Numbered from the stretch's first letter, positions 16,020 to 24,838 are shown. The stretch: DNA of 33,804 nucleotides from Clostridiales bacterium (GCA_020860385.1 JAJBUK010000070.1:1-33804), one strand, 5' to 3'. Translations and numbers: made by a program. The notes: a model not told the origin generated them from the letters alone.

Positions 16020-16631
16020 TTACGCCTCGTCCTTCTCCGCGTCGTAGGGCACCTTTTTGGGAGGCTGAGCCTGTCCCCCCGCGCCGGAAATCTGGTCGAA
16101 CCGGACGCGGGCCTGCCGCACCTCCGCCAGCGCCCGGGTCAGGGCCTCCTCGCTGTGGCGCAGGCTATCATCGCAATAGGTGTTGGTGGCAGCCTTGACC
16201 TCGGCGGCCTGCTTCTCCGTCTGGGCGGCAATCTCCTGCCCCCGCTCTTGGGCCTGGCGCACCATCTCCTTGGTGCGCTTCTCGGTGTCCCGCAGCACCT
16301 CATTGACCTTGGCGTTGATGCGCACCTGAACCTCGCTCTGGTCCACCATGCGGCTGGCCTCTTCCTCCGCCTGGCGCAGCGTGCGGTTGGCCTCCTCCTG
16401 GGCCTGGCGCAGCACCTTCTCCGCCTCGGCCTGAGCCTGATTCAGGTACTCCGTCCGGGTGGCCACCATCTTCCTGGCCTGCTCCACCTCAACGGGGAAT
16501 TTGTTGCGTACTTCGTCCAAAATATCCAGCGCCTTGTCCCGGTCGATTTTACAGGAGCCGTTGAAGCTGCTCTTGGCGTCGTCGATCATCTGATAGAGCT
16601 GGTTCAATAAATCTTTTACACTGTTTGCCAT
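16020..16631 (-). CDS. Coiled-coil protein, ATP synthase subunit b/H-like
   Basis: A 203-aa soluble protein dominated by a long charged coiled coil (about residues 45-180, e.g. VEQARKMVATRTEYLNQAQAEAEK). A short helical head (MANSVKDLLNQLYQMIDDAK) precedes it, and a Pro/Gly-rich tail follows. Proteins of this type in Clostridia are often labelled ATPase or V-type subunit H-like, but no nucleotide-binding motif is present, so that label is not supported here. Some DivIVA-like character is possible. GGGGGAA lies about 8 nt before the ATG. It is 42 nt downstream of rsmD; coaD, commonly placed there, is absent. Function unknown. Confidence 0.7.
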   Translation of the reverse strand: MANSVKDLLNQLYQMIDDAKSSFNGSCKIDRDKALDILDEVRNKFPVEVEQARKMVATRTEYLNQAQAEAEKVLRQAQEEANRTLRQAEEEASRMVDQSEVQVRINAKVNEVLRDTEKRTKEMVRQAQERGQEIAAQTEKQAAEVKAATNTYCDDSLRHSEEALTRALAEVRQARVRFDQISGAGGQAQPPKKVPYDAEKDEA

Positions 16632-16673
16632 ACAAATTCCCCCAATTTATCTTTTTTCTTGGAACGGGGCCGG

Positions 16674-17225
16674 TCAGCCCCGGGTCTCCTTCCGGTAAAA
16701 TGTGGCCTTGATTTTGCCGTACTTATAATCCCGGCTCCTGGTATAGGGCTCCGGCAACTCCGGCAGCCTCTGCTCATACCTGCTTTCACAGACAATTATA
16801 CCATTCTCCGCCAGAATGTCAATCGATGCGATTTTTTTCAGCGCCGCCTCCAGCAGGCCGGAATCATAGGGCGGGTCCAGGAAAATCAGGTGGAACCGCT
16901 CCCTGGTGGTGTTCAGATAGGCGATGGCGTCCCCCAGCTGCACGGTGGCGTTTTGCTCCAGCCCCGTGGCCTTGAGATTCTCCTTGATGAGCTTTACCGC
17001 GTCCCGCCGCTGGTCCACAAAGACGCACCTGGCCGCGCCCCGGCTCAGGCACTCGATGCCCAGCTGTCCGGTGCCGCCGAACAGGTCCAGCACGTTCCGC
17101 CCCTCGATGTCAAACTGGATGGTGTTAAAGATGCCCTCCTTCACCCGGTCATAGGTGGGGCGGGTATCGCTCCCCGTCAGTTCCCCCAGCTTGCGGCCCT
17201 TGGCCGTACCAGTAATCACCCGCAT
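16674..17225 (-). CDS. rsmD: 16S rRNA (guanine966-N2)-methyltransferase RsmD
   Basis: SAM-dependent methyltransferase that makes m2G966 in the 16S rRNA of the small ribosomal subunit, 183 aa. It begins MRVITGTAKGRKL with the family motif RPTYDRVKEGIFN. The SAM-binding loop LDLFGGTGQLG spans residues 46-56, and the catalytic DPPY motif is at 117-120. AAAGGAGG lies inside the end of uvrC, and the genes are separated by only 3 nt, so the two are translationally linked. Confidence 0.95.
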   Translation of the reverse strand: MRVITGTAKGRKLGELTGSDTRPTYDRVKEGIFNTIQFDIEGRNVLDLFGGTGQLGIECLSRGAARCVFVDQRRDAVKLIKENLKATGLEQNATVQLGDAIAYLNTTRERFHLIFLDPPYDSGLLEAALKKIASIDILAENGIIVCESRYEQRLPELPEPYTRSRDYKYGKIKATFYRKETRG

Positions 17226-17228
17226 GGG

Positions 17229-19085
17229 TCATTCCTCCTTTGTCGTATCGCCCTCCGCTACGTCCTCCGCCGGATGGAACCGCTGCCAGACCGCCAGCGC
17301 TGTTGGCTTCGGCACCACCTGGCACAGCTCCTCATAGCTGGCCGCCCGGATGGCCTTCATGGTTTTAAAGTGCTTCATCAGCGCCTTGCGCCGGGCCTCA
17401 CCCACGCCGGGGATGGTCTCCAGCGACGAGGCCACCGTGCTTTTCGCATGGCTCTCCCGGTGGTAGGTGATGGCGAAGCGGTGAACCTCCTCCTGCACCC
17501 GGCCCACCAGGGCGAAGATGCTCTGGTTCTGCTGGATGCCGATTTCCCGGCCATCCGGGGCCACCAGCGCCCGGGTGCGGTGCCGGTCGTCCTTCACCAT
17601 GCCGAACACGGGGACGGAGAGGCCCATCCGCTCCATCACCTGCACCGCCACATGGACCTGGCCCAGGCCGCCGTCCATCAGAATCACGTCTGGGAGGGGG
17701 GCGAACTTCTCGTCCCCATCCAGATACCGCTGGAACCGGCGGGTCAGTACCTGGTCCAGGGAAGCGTAGTCATCCGGCCCGTCCATATCCCGGAGGCGGA
17801 ACCGGCGGTAGGCCGATTTCAGCGGCTTCCCGTCCTGGAACACCACCATGGAGGCCACGATGTCCGCGCTGCCAGTGTTGGAGATGTCGTAGGACTCGAA
17901 GCGGCGGGGGGTATCCTCCAGCCCCAGCATACTGCCGAACAGCTCCAGCAGCTTGTTCTGATGCTCCTCCTTGGTGGTGGCCCGCTCCACCTCGTCCCGG
18001 GCGTTCTTGCAGGCCATCTCCACCAGCCGCACCTTTTCCCCCCGCTTGGGGAGGAGCAGCTCCACCTTATGGCCGCCGTTTTCGGAGAACCACTGCTCTA
18101 TGCTCTCCCGGGCGGTGGGCTCCAGGGGCAGGTAAATCGTTCTGGGCAGATTGCCCCGTTCCCCATAGGTCTGGTTCAGCAGTGCGGAGAGGATTTCCCC
18201 GTCATCCTCCTCCATGGGGGTGGCCAGCAGGCGGGTCTCCCGCTCCGCCAACTCCCCCTCCAGGAAGTGGAGCACCACGAAGCCGCACTTGGCGTCCCCC
18301 CGGTAGTATCCCACCACATCGGTGTCCGCATGAGCCCCGGCCACCACCTTTTGCTTTGTGCCCAAAAGCTGGATGGCCCGAAGCCTGTCCCGCAGTTCGG
18401 CGGCGTTCTCGAACCGCAGCTCCTCGGCGGCCTGCTGCATTTCCGCCTCCAGCTCCTGCTCCACCTGGCTGAACTTGCCCTCCAGCAGGCGGATGGCCTG
18501 CTGGATGCGGAGTTGGTACTCCTCCTGATTCGGCTCCCCCCGGCACCAGCCGTCGCAGCTGCCGATGTGGTGATTCAGGCAGGGCCGCTCCTTGCCGATG
18601 TCCCTGGGGAACTGCTTCTTGCAGGTGGGCAGGCGGAGGGCGGCGGAGACGGTTTTGATGATTTCATAGCTGCTGCCCCGGCTGCCGTAGGGGCCGAAGT
18701 ACTTCGCCCCGTCCTGGGCCACCCGTCCCGCCAGGGAGAAGCGGGGGTAGGCGTCCTTCACCGTCAGGCGGATATAGGGATACCCCTTATCGTCCTTCAA
18801 CAGGATGTTGTACTTGGGCTTGTGCCGCTTGATGAGGGAGTTTTCCAGCACCAGGGCCTCGAACTCGCTGTCGGCCAGAATATAGTCAAAGTGGTCGATT
18901 TGGCTGACCATGGCCCGGGTCTTGCTGTTGTGGCTGGCCAGGTTGTTGAAATATTGGCTGACCCGGTTCTTCAGCGCCCGGGACTTGCCCACATAAATCA
19001 CTTCGCCGGAGCGGTCCATCATAATATAGACCCCCGGCTGCAAGGGCAGCGAGTGGGCCTTTTCCTTCAGTTCATCCTTTGTCAT
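17229..19085 (-). CDS. uvrC: UvrABC system protein C (excinuclease subunit C)
   Basis: Nuclease subunit of nucleotide excision repair; it makes the 3' and 5' incisions around UvrB-bound lesions. The 618-aa length is typical. Domains in order: GIY-YIG nuclease (PGVY at 17-20, IYVGKS at 30-35), a Cys-containing stretch near residues 165-180, the UVR helix pair that contacts UvrB (about 218-235, AAEELRFENAAELRDRL), the RNase H-like 5' nuclease (about 390-540, with ESYDISNTG and ILMDGGLGQ) and a helix-hairpin-helix end (about 553-605, TIPGVGEARR). It is downstream of the Crh-like gene, but a terminator hairpin in between suggests at least partly separate expression. Confidence 0.97.
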   Translation of the reverse strand: MTKDELKEKAHSLPLQPGVYIMMDRSGEVIYVGKSRALKNRVSQYFNNLASHNSKTRAMVSQIDHFDYILADSEFEALVLENSLIKRHKPKYNILLKDDKGYPYIRLTVKDAYPRFSLAGRVAQDGAKYFGPYGSRGSSYEIIKTVSAALRLPTCKKQFPRDIGKERPCLNHHIGSCDGWCRGEPNQEEYQLRIQQAIRLLEGKFSQVEQELEAEMQQAAEELRFENAAELRDRLRAIQLLGTKQKVVAGAHADTDVVGYYRGDAKCGFVVLHFLEGELAERETRLLATPMEEDDGEILSALLNQTYGERGNLPRTIYLPLEPTARESIEQWFSENGGHKVELLLPKRGEKVRLVEMACKNARDEVERATTKEEHQNKLLELFGSMLGLEDTPRRFESYDISNTGSADIVASMVVFQDGKPLKSAYRRFRLRDMDGPDDYASLDQVLTRRFQRYLDGDEKFAPLPDVILMDGGLGQVHVAVQVMERMGLSVPVFGMVKDDRHRTRALVAPDGREIGIQQNQSIFALVGRVQEEVHRFAITYHRESHAKSTVASSLETIPGVGEARRKALMKHFKTMKAIRAASYEELCQVVPKPTALAVWQRFHPAEDVAEGDTTKEE

Positions 19086-19102
19086 TGCTCTGTCACCGGT
19101 AG

Positions 19103-19132
19103 AAAAAAAGCACCGCGGCGCGGTGCTTTTCC
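19103..19132 (-). terminator. Terminator between crh-like gene and uvrC
   Basis: On the minus strand AAAAGCACCGCG and GCGGTGCTTTT form the stem, followed by a T7 run. It lies in the 78-nt gap and may reduce readthrough into uvrC. Confidence 0.8.
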
Positions 19133-19163
19133 AGTTTGCGCATCGGAAGGCCAGGCCAGCGGC

Positions 19164-19427
19164 TCAGTCGTCAGTCCGATCCTCCAGAATCTCAACCAGG
19201 CCCTCGATTGCTTCCTTCTCATCCGGGCCGTGGGCGATCAGGCGAATGGTGGCGCCACACATGATGCCCATGTACAGGACCCCCAGCAGGCTCTTGGCGT
19301 TCACCCGGCGCTCGTCCTGCTCCACCCAGATGGAGCTGACATATTCATTTGCCCGTTGAATAAAATAGGAAGCGGACTCTGTACAGAGGCCTTTTTCGTT
19401 TTTAACCGTAACTTCTTTCACCGTCAT
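19164..19427 (-). CDS. Crh-like HPr-family protein lacking His15
   Basis: An 87-aa HPr-fold protein. The phosphotransfer histidine is missing: where HPr has GIHARPA, this has GLCTESA, with Cys at exactly position 15 and Glu at 17. The regulatory serine is kept at position 46 in AKSLLGVLYMGI, the site phosphorylated by HPr kinase in HPr and Crh. By analogy with Bacillus Crh (Gln15, Ser46), it would not carry PTS phosphate but could act with CcpA or as a flux sensor; this is inference. The ATG at 19427 is chosen because GGGGAGG lies about 9 nt before it and it gives the usual length; an upstream TTG would add six residues. A strong promoter precedes it. Confidence 0.85.
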   Translation of the reverse strand: MTVKEVTVKNEKGLCTESASYFIQRANEYVSSIWVEQDERRVNAKSLLGVLYMGIMCGATIRLIAHGPDEKEAIEGLVEILEDRTDD

Positions 19428-19517
19428 TGTGAATATCCTCCCCAAGGTCCCCTAAGTCAACGTACATTCCTTCCATTGCCGAAACAAAAATCAGCGCATG
19501 GTAATGTAAGTATGATT

Positions 19518-19547
19518 ATCATAGCAAATCAGATTGCTCGCCGTCAA
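19518..19547 (-). promoter_or_regulatory. Promoter of the Crh-like gene
   Basis: On the minus strand, TTGACG (19542-19547), an 18-bp spacer and TATGAT (19518-19523) with an upstream TGC extension lie about 90 nt before the ATG. Confidence 0.65.
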
Positions 19548-19597
19548 TAGCAAAATAGCCAAACTTCCCCCAGCCAAACGAATTAAACTCGCCCTTT

Positions 19598-20950
19598 TCA
19601 CAACATTTCTGTCACGGGCAGGAAAATATTGAGGTGGAACATATCCTCCTGGATATGGGCGTCCAGCCCGCCGCCCAACTTTTCCGCCATCAGCTGCATG
19701 GAGCGCATCCCATAGCCGTGGCACTCCTTGTCCTCCTTGGTGGTCTGGGGCAGGCCGTTTTTGAATACCAGCCGGTTTGCGTCCACGCAGTAGTTCTCCA
19801 CATGGATGAAAACCATATCCCGCCGCCGGGAGACATTCAGATAAATGACCCGCTTCTCCAGGTCGTCCACCTTTTTCACCGCCTCGATGGCGTTGGTGAT
19901 GGCGTTGCCGAAGAGGGAGCACAGGCTTTCCGTGGACAGGAAGCCCAGCTCGCTGCCTGCGACGTTGCAGATAAGGGTGATATGCTCGCGTTCGCACTGC
20001 ATATTCTGTTCTTCAAGGATAGTATCCAGAATCTGGTTGCCCGTCTCGATTTTTCGACTGTAGATGGAGATTTCCCGCTCCAATTCGTCCAGCGTCGCGT
20101 GGTTGAGGGTGCCTCCATTTCGCCGCAGGGCCTGAATCTGGTGCTTCAGGTCGTGGCACTTGATATTGATGAGTTCATTGCTCTCCCGGAACCGCTCGTA
20201 CATGGCCCGGTCCAGCTGCCAGAGGCGCTTGATTTCGGTGGCCTCGTGGATGGCGGATTCCTTTTGCAGCAGAGTGAACTGAATCGCCATGGCCAGGGCG
20301 CAGCACAGCACGCTCTGCACATAGATTACCACCTCCACCACCATCGGCAGCGTTGCGTCCACATCCACGCGGAACACCAGCATTGCATTCAGCACCACGT
20401 CCACCAGCACGATGACGAAGGACAGCCCTAGCCGGGCGGAGAAACCGCCGATGTCCAGATTCTCCTCGCTGTAAATCAGGTAGGACACCAGCACCCAGAC
20501 CCCCCAGTACACCAGCACATAGCTGACGGCGTAGAGCAGCAGGGTCAGGGGGGTAGCATCGCTGAAGGCGGACTCCCGATACATATCGCCGTACTTGCTC
20601 AGGCCGCTGACGGTTATCAGGAAGTTATAGGTCTGATAAGCCAGGTGCTGGGTGGTGTAGGCAAGCACACCACAAAAAGCAATGTTTTCCGTTGACTCCT
20701 GAAAGCAGAAGTGGAGGGCGAACAGGCTGGAGAGGAAAATCACCAGGAACAGCAGCGACATATAGGCCGCATCGCTCCACAACACCGGCAGCAGCGTGGC
20801 CACCGCCAGCACCCCCAACGCCCCCAGCAGCACCCGCCACCCGAAGTGGCTCCGCCGGTTCAGGTTGCCGGTGACGATGGCCAGGGCCGCCATCAGCTCC
20901 AGCGCAAACTGAATTTTATAGGAGGAAAATAAACTGGTAATATCAAACAT
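19598..20950 (-). CDS. GHKL-type sensor histidine kinase (AgrC-like)
   Basis: A 450-aa membrane kinase. About six membrane helices occupy residues 10-228. A dimerisation helix carries the phospho-acceptor His266 in KCHDLKHQIQAL. The GHKL ATPase domain has the N-box LFGNAITNAIEAV (about 347-358) and a G-box HGYGMRSMQL (about 411). This architecture is that of AgrC/ComD-type kinases that usually sense peptides, but no agrB/agrD-like genes are in the window, so the signal is unknown. The ATG at 20950 overlaps the end of the upstream regulator gene by 8 nt, with GGGGAGAAG just before it, so the two are coupled. Confidence 0.92.
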   Translation of the reverse strand: MFDITSLFSSYKIQFALELMAALAIVTGNLNRRSHFGWRVLLGALGVLAVATLLPVLWSDAAYMSLLFLVIFLSSLFALHFCFQESTENIAFCGVLAYTTQHLAYQTYNFLITVSGLSKYGDMYRESAFSDATPLTLLLYAVSYVLVYWGVWVLVSYLIYSEENLDIGGFSARLGLSFVIVLVDVVLNAMLVFRVDVDATLPMVVEVVIYVQSVLCCALAMAIQFTLLQKESAIHEATEIKRLWQLDRAMYERFRESNELINIKCHDLKHQIQALRRNGGTLNHATLDELEREISIYSRKIETGNQILDTILEEQNMQCEREHITLICNVAGSELGFLSTESLCSLFGNAITNAIEAVKKVDDLEKRVIYLNVSRRRDMVFIHVENYCVDANRLVFKNGLPQTTKEDKECHGYGMRSMQLMAEKLGGGLDAHIQEDMFHLNIFLPVTEML

Positions 20951-21656
20951 AGGACTTCTCCCCATAGTAATAGGCCAGGTCTGCGCAGAACTCCTTTTTC
21001 CGGCGGCGGGCGATGGGCAGTTCTTCCCCGGACAGGAGCTGCACGTTATCCCGCTGCACCCCGGCCACCTTCCCCAGGTTCACCAGAATCCCCGTGTAGA
21101 CCCGGGAGAACTGGTGCGGGGGCAGGTTCTCCTCCACGGCGGAGAGGGCCGTCCACACCTCCAGCACGCCGTCCTCCATGTGGAAGACAATCTTGTGATT
21201 CTGGGCCTCGATATAGCAGATGCAGGCGATAGGAATGCGGTGGGTATCCCGCTTGGATGTTACGACCAGACTGGCAGGATTCCGTTGCTCCAGGCAGCGG
21301 AATACCCGATCCATCATTTGGGAAAACTGAAAGTAGGAGATGGGTTTCAGGATAAAATCCAGCGCCGCCACCTGGTAGCCCTGGACGGCGTACTGGGCCA
21401 TGTTGGTGACAAAGACGATCAGCACCTCGCTGTCCATCTCCCGGAGGCGCTCCGCCAGGCGCATCCCGTTCATACCGGGCATCTGAATGTCCAGTAGCAC
21501 CAGGTCATAACTGGCGTTGTATTGTTCCAGAAAGGCTATCGGATCGGAAAAGGAATCGACTGTGATTTGCCGCCGTTTTTCCGCCTCATAGTCGGCACAG
21601 TACTGTTTCAACCGCTTCATCTCCATCTGTTCATCCTCCACAATCGCCGTATGCAT
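20943..21656 (-). CDS. LytTR-family response regulator
   Basis: A 237-aa two-component regulator: a receiver domain (about 1-120) with acidic pair E8-D9, phospho-acceptor Asp56 in LVLLDIQMPG and Lys104 in FILKP, then a LytTR DNA-binding domain (about 135-235, with ICYIEAQNHKIVFH and FSRVYTGILVNLGKV). It is the AgrA/VirR type and pairs with the overlapping GHKL kinase. GAGGGGTG lies about 7 nt before the ATG at 21656; a TTG two codons earlier is less likely. Its targets cannot be read from here, although the GH3 gene just upstream is a candidate. Confidence 0.93.
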   Translation of the reverse strand: MHTAIVEDEQMEMKRLKQYCADYEAEKRRQITVDSFSDPIAFLEQYNASYDLVLLDIQMPGMNGMRLAERLREMDSEVLIVFVTNMAQYAVQGYQVAALDFILKPISYFQFSQMMDRVFRCLEQRNPASLVVTSKRDTHRIPIACICYIEAQNHKIVFHMEDGVLEVWTALSAVEENLPPHQFSRVYTGILVNLGKVAGVQRDNVQLLSGEELPIARRRKKEFCADLAYYYGEKSYV

Positions 21657-21688
21657 GACCAATCACCCCTCTTTTTCCGATTTTACAT

Positions 21689-21694
21689 AGTATA
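21689..21694 (-). promoter_or_regulatory. Candidate extended -10 for the LytTR-kinase operon
   Basis: Minus-strand TGCTATACT gives an extended -10 about 33 nt before the regulator start; the -35 is poor. Confidence 0.45.
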
Positions 21695-21728
21695 GCATAG
21701 AAAACTGATTTCGGAAAGAGAGAAAATG

Positions 21729-21757
21729 AAAGGCACCCACAAAATGTGGATGCCTTT
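21729..21757 (-). terminator. Hairpin terminator after the GH3 gene
   Basis: AAAGGCA and TGCCTTT with CCACA/TGTGG inside (one mismatch) are followed on the minus strand by a T-rich stretch. It separates the GH3 transcript from the LytTR operon. Confidence 0.65.
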
Positions 21758-21890
21758 CCGCGCAATGTCCGTGTCAGTCAAGAGCCGTAGGGGAAGCATT
21801 TCATGACTGGTGTGCGCATTTGGGGACAGGTCTGTTGGAAAGCGTAGCGTCCTGTCCGATTATGGAATGACGGGGAGGAAAAGCCGTCTG

Positions 21891-24770
21891 TTACTCTGCG
21901 TTTGCCTTGCGCTTCTTATAGCCCCTGAAGATGAGCACCTCGCAGCCCACCACAATCACAGCCACAATGACGTCAACGACAATCAGGGCGATTTGCCAGC
22001 CGGCCATGCCTTCACTCAGGTTCTCCTCGGCATAGGCCCGGCTGTTCACTGTGACATACAGGATGTTATGGCAGGCGGTGCGCATATTCTGGAGGCTAAA
22101 GGCAGAGGTTTGGTCACTTACGTTGTTGGTGCCCATATCCATCGTTGCCAGCATCAGATCGGTACCGGCGTAGATGGCCTGGTCAGAGTTCATATACCCG
22201 GCACCTGCGAAGTAGTCTGTTTCAACAAAGCCTACGAAGCCCCATTCATTTCGCAGCACCACAGTGCAAAGCTCATAGTTGCCGCTGGCCCAATACGTGC
22301 CAACATAGCTGAATGCCGCCATAACCGCCTTTGCGCCGCCGTCCTTCACGGCAATCTCAAAGGGCTTCAGGTAGATTTCCCGAATGGCCTGCTCGCTGGA
22401 GAAGGTGCAGAGCATCTCGCTCCGAGAGGTCTCCTGATCGTTCAGGGCAAAGTGCTTGATGTAGCCGTACACACCATACTCCTCTGCGCCGATGAGGGCA
22501 TTGGCGGCCATGGTGCCGGCCAGGACGCCGTCCTCGGAGTAATACTCGAAGTTCCGGCCTGCGAAGGCGGAGCGGTGATTGTTCATGGCCGGGGCATACC
22601 AACCGGAGACATCCATCTCATCCGCCATCTTGCCGATGCTCTCGCCAAAGGCCAGAGCCAGGTCAGCGTTCCAGCTGTTAGCAATGATGACAGCAGAGGG
22701 GAAGCCCACGGAGCCTTCGCCGGTGAAGTTGTTGTTGATGGAGGCGGGGCCGTCGCAGTCCACGGTTTGCACCTTGCCGATGGACGAGACAGCAGCCGTC
22801 TGATAGCCGCCCAGGGAAATCAGGCTGTTCATGTCGGAGACGCTCATTTCATCCAGCAGGTCGTCCCACAGGGGGTCGTCATAGTCCAGCCCACGGAGGT
22901 CAGCCAATTCTACACCGTTTTTGGCGCCGGTGGTGGGCATTTCCTCCTCGCCGGTGGCCTGGGCCGCCACATACTCATAGGCGTTGGAGTTGTTCACAAA
23001 CTCGGCCTTCAAGTCCTCGCTCATCTCCGTGCTGGCAGGGGCTGCGACAGCCTCGGCGTAGTTGGCAAAGCCATTCGCACGGGAGAGGTAGGTCACATCA
23101 CCCTCGGCATAGTCGAACTGGTTGACGGCGGCGACCTGGTCGGTGCTGCGGGGATTGTCCTCATCATAGGTGACGGTCTCGTCCACAGCATAGGTGAAGG
23201 AATCCAGAACGGTGTGCGAGTCGGAGTTGATGGAGATGGTGTACTCCCCGGCCTCCAGCACATAGCAGCCTGCGCCGTAGGTGTCATAGGAGGCCATATC
23301 CTCCGCGTTGAAGCTGACGGAAACTGTCTCGGAGGTGCCCGGCTCCAGGGTGTCAGTCTTGGCGTAAGTCACCAGGTTGGCGGTGGACTTCTCAATGCCG
23401 CCGTTGTAGTAGGGGGGATTGTAGTAGACCTCTACCACGTCCTTGCCCGCCACAGAGCCGGTGTTGGTGACGGTGACGTCAAAGGTGATGACGCCATCGG
23501 TGGTGGAAACGTTGGAGATCTCCTGGGTGAACTCGGTATAGCTCAGACCGTAGCCGAAGGGGTACTGCACCGTGGTGTCGTAGTCAATCAGGCCCTCGGC
23601 GGCGGCAGTCTCATAGAACCGGTAGCCCACATAGATGCTCTCCACATAATTGACAAAGCAGGGCTGATAGCCGCCGTCTTCATAATAGAACTCCTCCAGG
23701 TTGGTGTACTCTGTGCTGCCGATATTGTTAAAGTAGGGGGTAGCGGTCAGGTCATAGACAAAGGTGTCAGCGGTCTTGCCGGAAGGGTTCACCGCGCCGG
23801 TAAGGATGTCGCCCAGGGCGTTGAAGCCGGTCTGGCCGGTACCTGGGCACCAGATGACGCCCTGAATCTGCTCATAGTCTTCCACCCAGCCAAGCTCCAT
23901 GGTGTTGGCGCCGTTGTAAACCACGATGACGTTGTCAAAGTTTTCGCAGACCAGCGCAATCATTTCTTCTTCCTGATTGGTCAGGTCAAGGTAGGTGTCG
24001 CCCTCGTCCCAGTCGCTGCCTTCGTTGAGGGTATCATTGTAGGACGCAGCAGAATTGTAGGTTCCATTCACTACAGCGGTCATGTCAGTGGGCAGGTCAG
24101 CGCCCTCGCCGCCTACACGGGTGATGACGATGATGGCGGTGTCGGAAAACGCCTGAGCGTTGGCAATCAGCTCATCGCTGTATTCAGAAACATTAGGTTC
24201 GGGCAGTGTCCAGTCCTGTGCCCACATCAATATATCGGGCAAGGACGAGTCGTGATAATTCGTGTAGAACTCAGTCAGTTCCGTGTTGGTGGAAATGCCT
24301 GCGTTTTCCAGCCCCTGCAGCAGCGTGACGACCTCATAGGCGTCATTCAGTGCGCCGGAGCCGGTGCCGCCGTAGCAGGGGCTGGTGGAGGCCCAGCCAA
24401 AGACGTTGACGGCGGTGGTGCTCAGGGGCAGGATGCCGTCATTCTCCAGCAGGACAATACCCTCGTCCGTGATTTCTTCCACCAACTCGTTGGCTTCGGC
24501 GGTGGTTTCATCGGAAATGGAGCCTTCCCCCATCGCCAAGGAAACCAGGGTGTACATGGGGCCGTAGATAATCAGGTTGACAACGACCACCAGAGCCACG
24601 ATCATGACAGCGCCAGACTGAGCGCGAATCATGAACTTTTTGTCCTTGCTCATCTTGCGGCAGACGATCATGGCGATAATCGCCAGCACCACAATGACGC
24701 CCAGCACAATCAGATAGGTAGAACAGGATTGTATGGCGCTGATAACGTCATCCATGTTAATGTCTAACAT
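21891..24770 (-). CDS. Membrane-tethered GH3 glycosidase with reversed domain order
   Basis: A 959-aa glycoside hydrolase family 3 protein, probably a beta-glucosidase or related exo-enzyme. Two membrane helices lie at the N-terminus (about 19-37 and 53-72) and one at the C-terminus (about 925-945, IALIVVDVIVAVIVVGCEVL), with a basic tail. The usual GH3 order is inverted: the C-terminal alpha/beta domain comes first (from EGIVLLENDGILPL, about 103), then a FnIII-like domain (VTNTGSVAGKDVVEVYY), then the TIM-barrel domain with VDCDGPAS, KHFALNDQETSR and the nucleophile Asp852 in GFVETDYFAG. Reversed order is known in Butyrivibrio and Ruminococcus GH3 enzymes. The catalytic part should face outside. 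AAGGAGG precedes the ATG, and a good promoter lies upstream. Confidence 0.88.
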   Translation of the reverse strand: MLDINMDDVISAIQSCSTYLIVLGVIVVLAIIAMIVCRKMSKDKKFMIRAQSGAVMIVALVVVVNLIIYGPMYTLVSLAMGEGSISDETTAEANELVEEITDEGIVLLENDGILPLSTTAVNVFGWASTSPCYGGTGSGALNDAYEVVTLLQGLENAGISTNTELTEFYTNYHDSSLPDILMWAQDWTLPEPNVSEYSDELIANAQAFSDTAIIVITRVGGEGADLPTDMTAVVNGTYNSAASYNDTLNEGSDWDEGDTYLDLTNQEEEMIALVCENFDNVIVVYNGANTMELGWVEDYEQIQGVIWCPGTGQTGFNALGDILTGAVNPSGKTADTFVYDLTATPYFNNIGSTEYTNLEEFYYEDGGYQPCFVNYVESIYVGYRFYETAAAEGLIDYDTTVQYPFGYGLSYTEFTQEISNVSTTDGVITFDVTVTNTGSVAGKDVVEVYYNPPYYNGGIEKSTANLVTYAKTDTLEPGTSETVSVSFNAEDMASYDTYGAGCYVLEAGEYTISINSDSHTVLDSFTYAVDETVTYDEDNPRSTDQVAAVNQFDYAEGDVTYLSRANGFANYAEAVAAPASTEMSEDLKAEFVNNSNAYEYVAAQATGEEEMPTTGAKNGVELADLRGLDYDDPLWDDLLDEMSVSDMNSLISLGGYQTAAVSSIGKVQTVDCDGPASINNNFTGEGSVGFPSAVIIANSWNADLALAFGESIGKMADEMDVSGWYAPAMNNHRSAFAGRNFEYYSEDGVLAGTMAANALIGAEEYGVYGYIKHFALNDQETSRSEMLCTFSSEQAIREIYLKPFEIAVKDGGAKAVMAAFSYVGTYWASGNYELCTVVLRNEWGFVGFVETDYFAGAGYMNSDQAIYAGTDLMLATMDMGTNNVSDQTSAFSLQNMRTACHNILYVTVNSRAYAEENLSEGMAGWQIALIVVDVIVAVIVVGCEVLIFRGYKKRKANAE

Positions 24771-24838
24771 TCGTTTTTCCTCCTTAATATTTCATGTGTT
24801 TTTTCCGCAGACGGTGCGCACCTGTCCCGCTTGTCTGG

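Noticed and set aside
16020-16631. Calling the coiled-coil protein an ATPase
   Set aside because: No Walker or other nucleotide-binding motif is present; the label often given to relatives is not supported by this sequence.
16659-19550. 963-aa plus-strand open frame across rsmD, uvrC and the HPr-like gene
   Set aside because: Spans three well-supported genes on the other strand and has no recognisable motif.
21810-24767. 985-aa plus-strand open frame antisense to the GH3 gene
   Set aside because: Mirror frame of a recognised glycosidase; repetitive Gly/Val/Asp/His composition.
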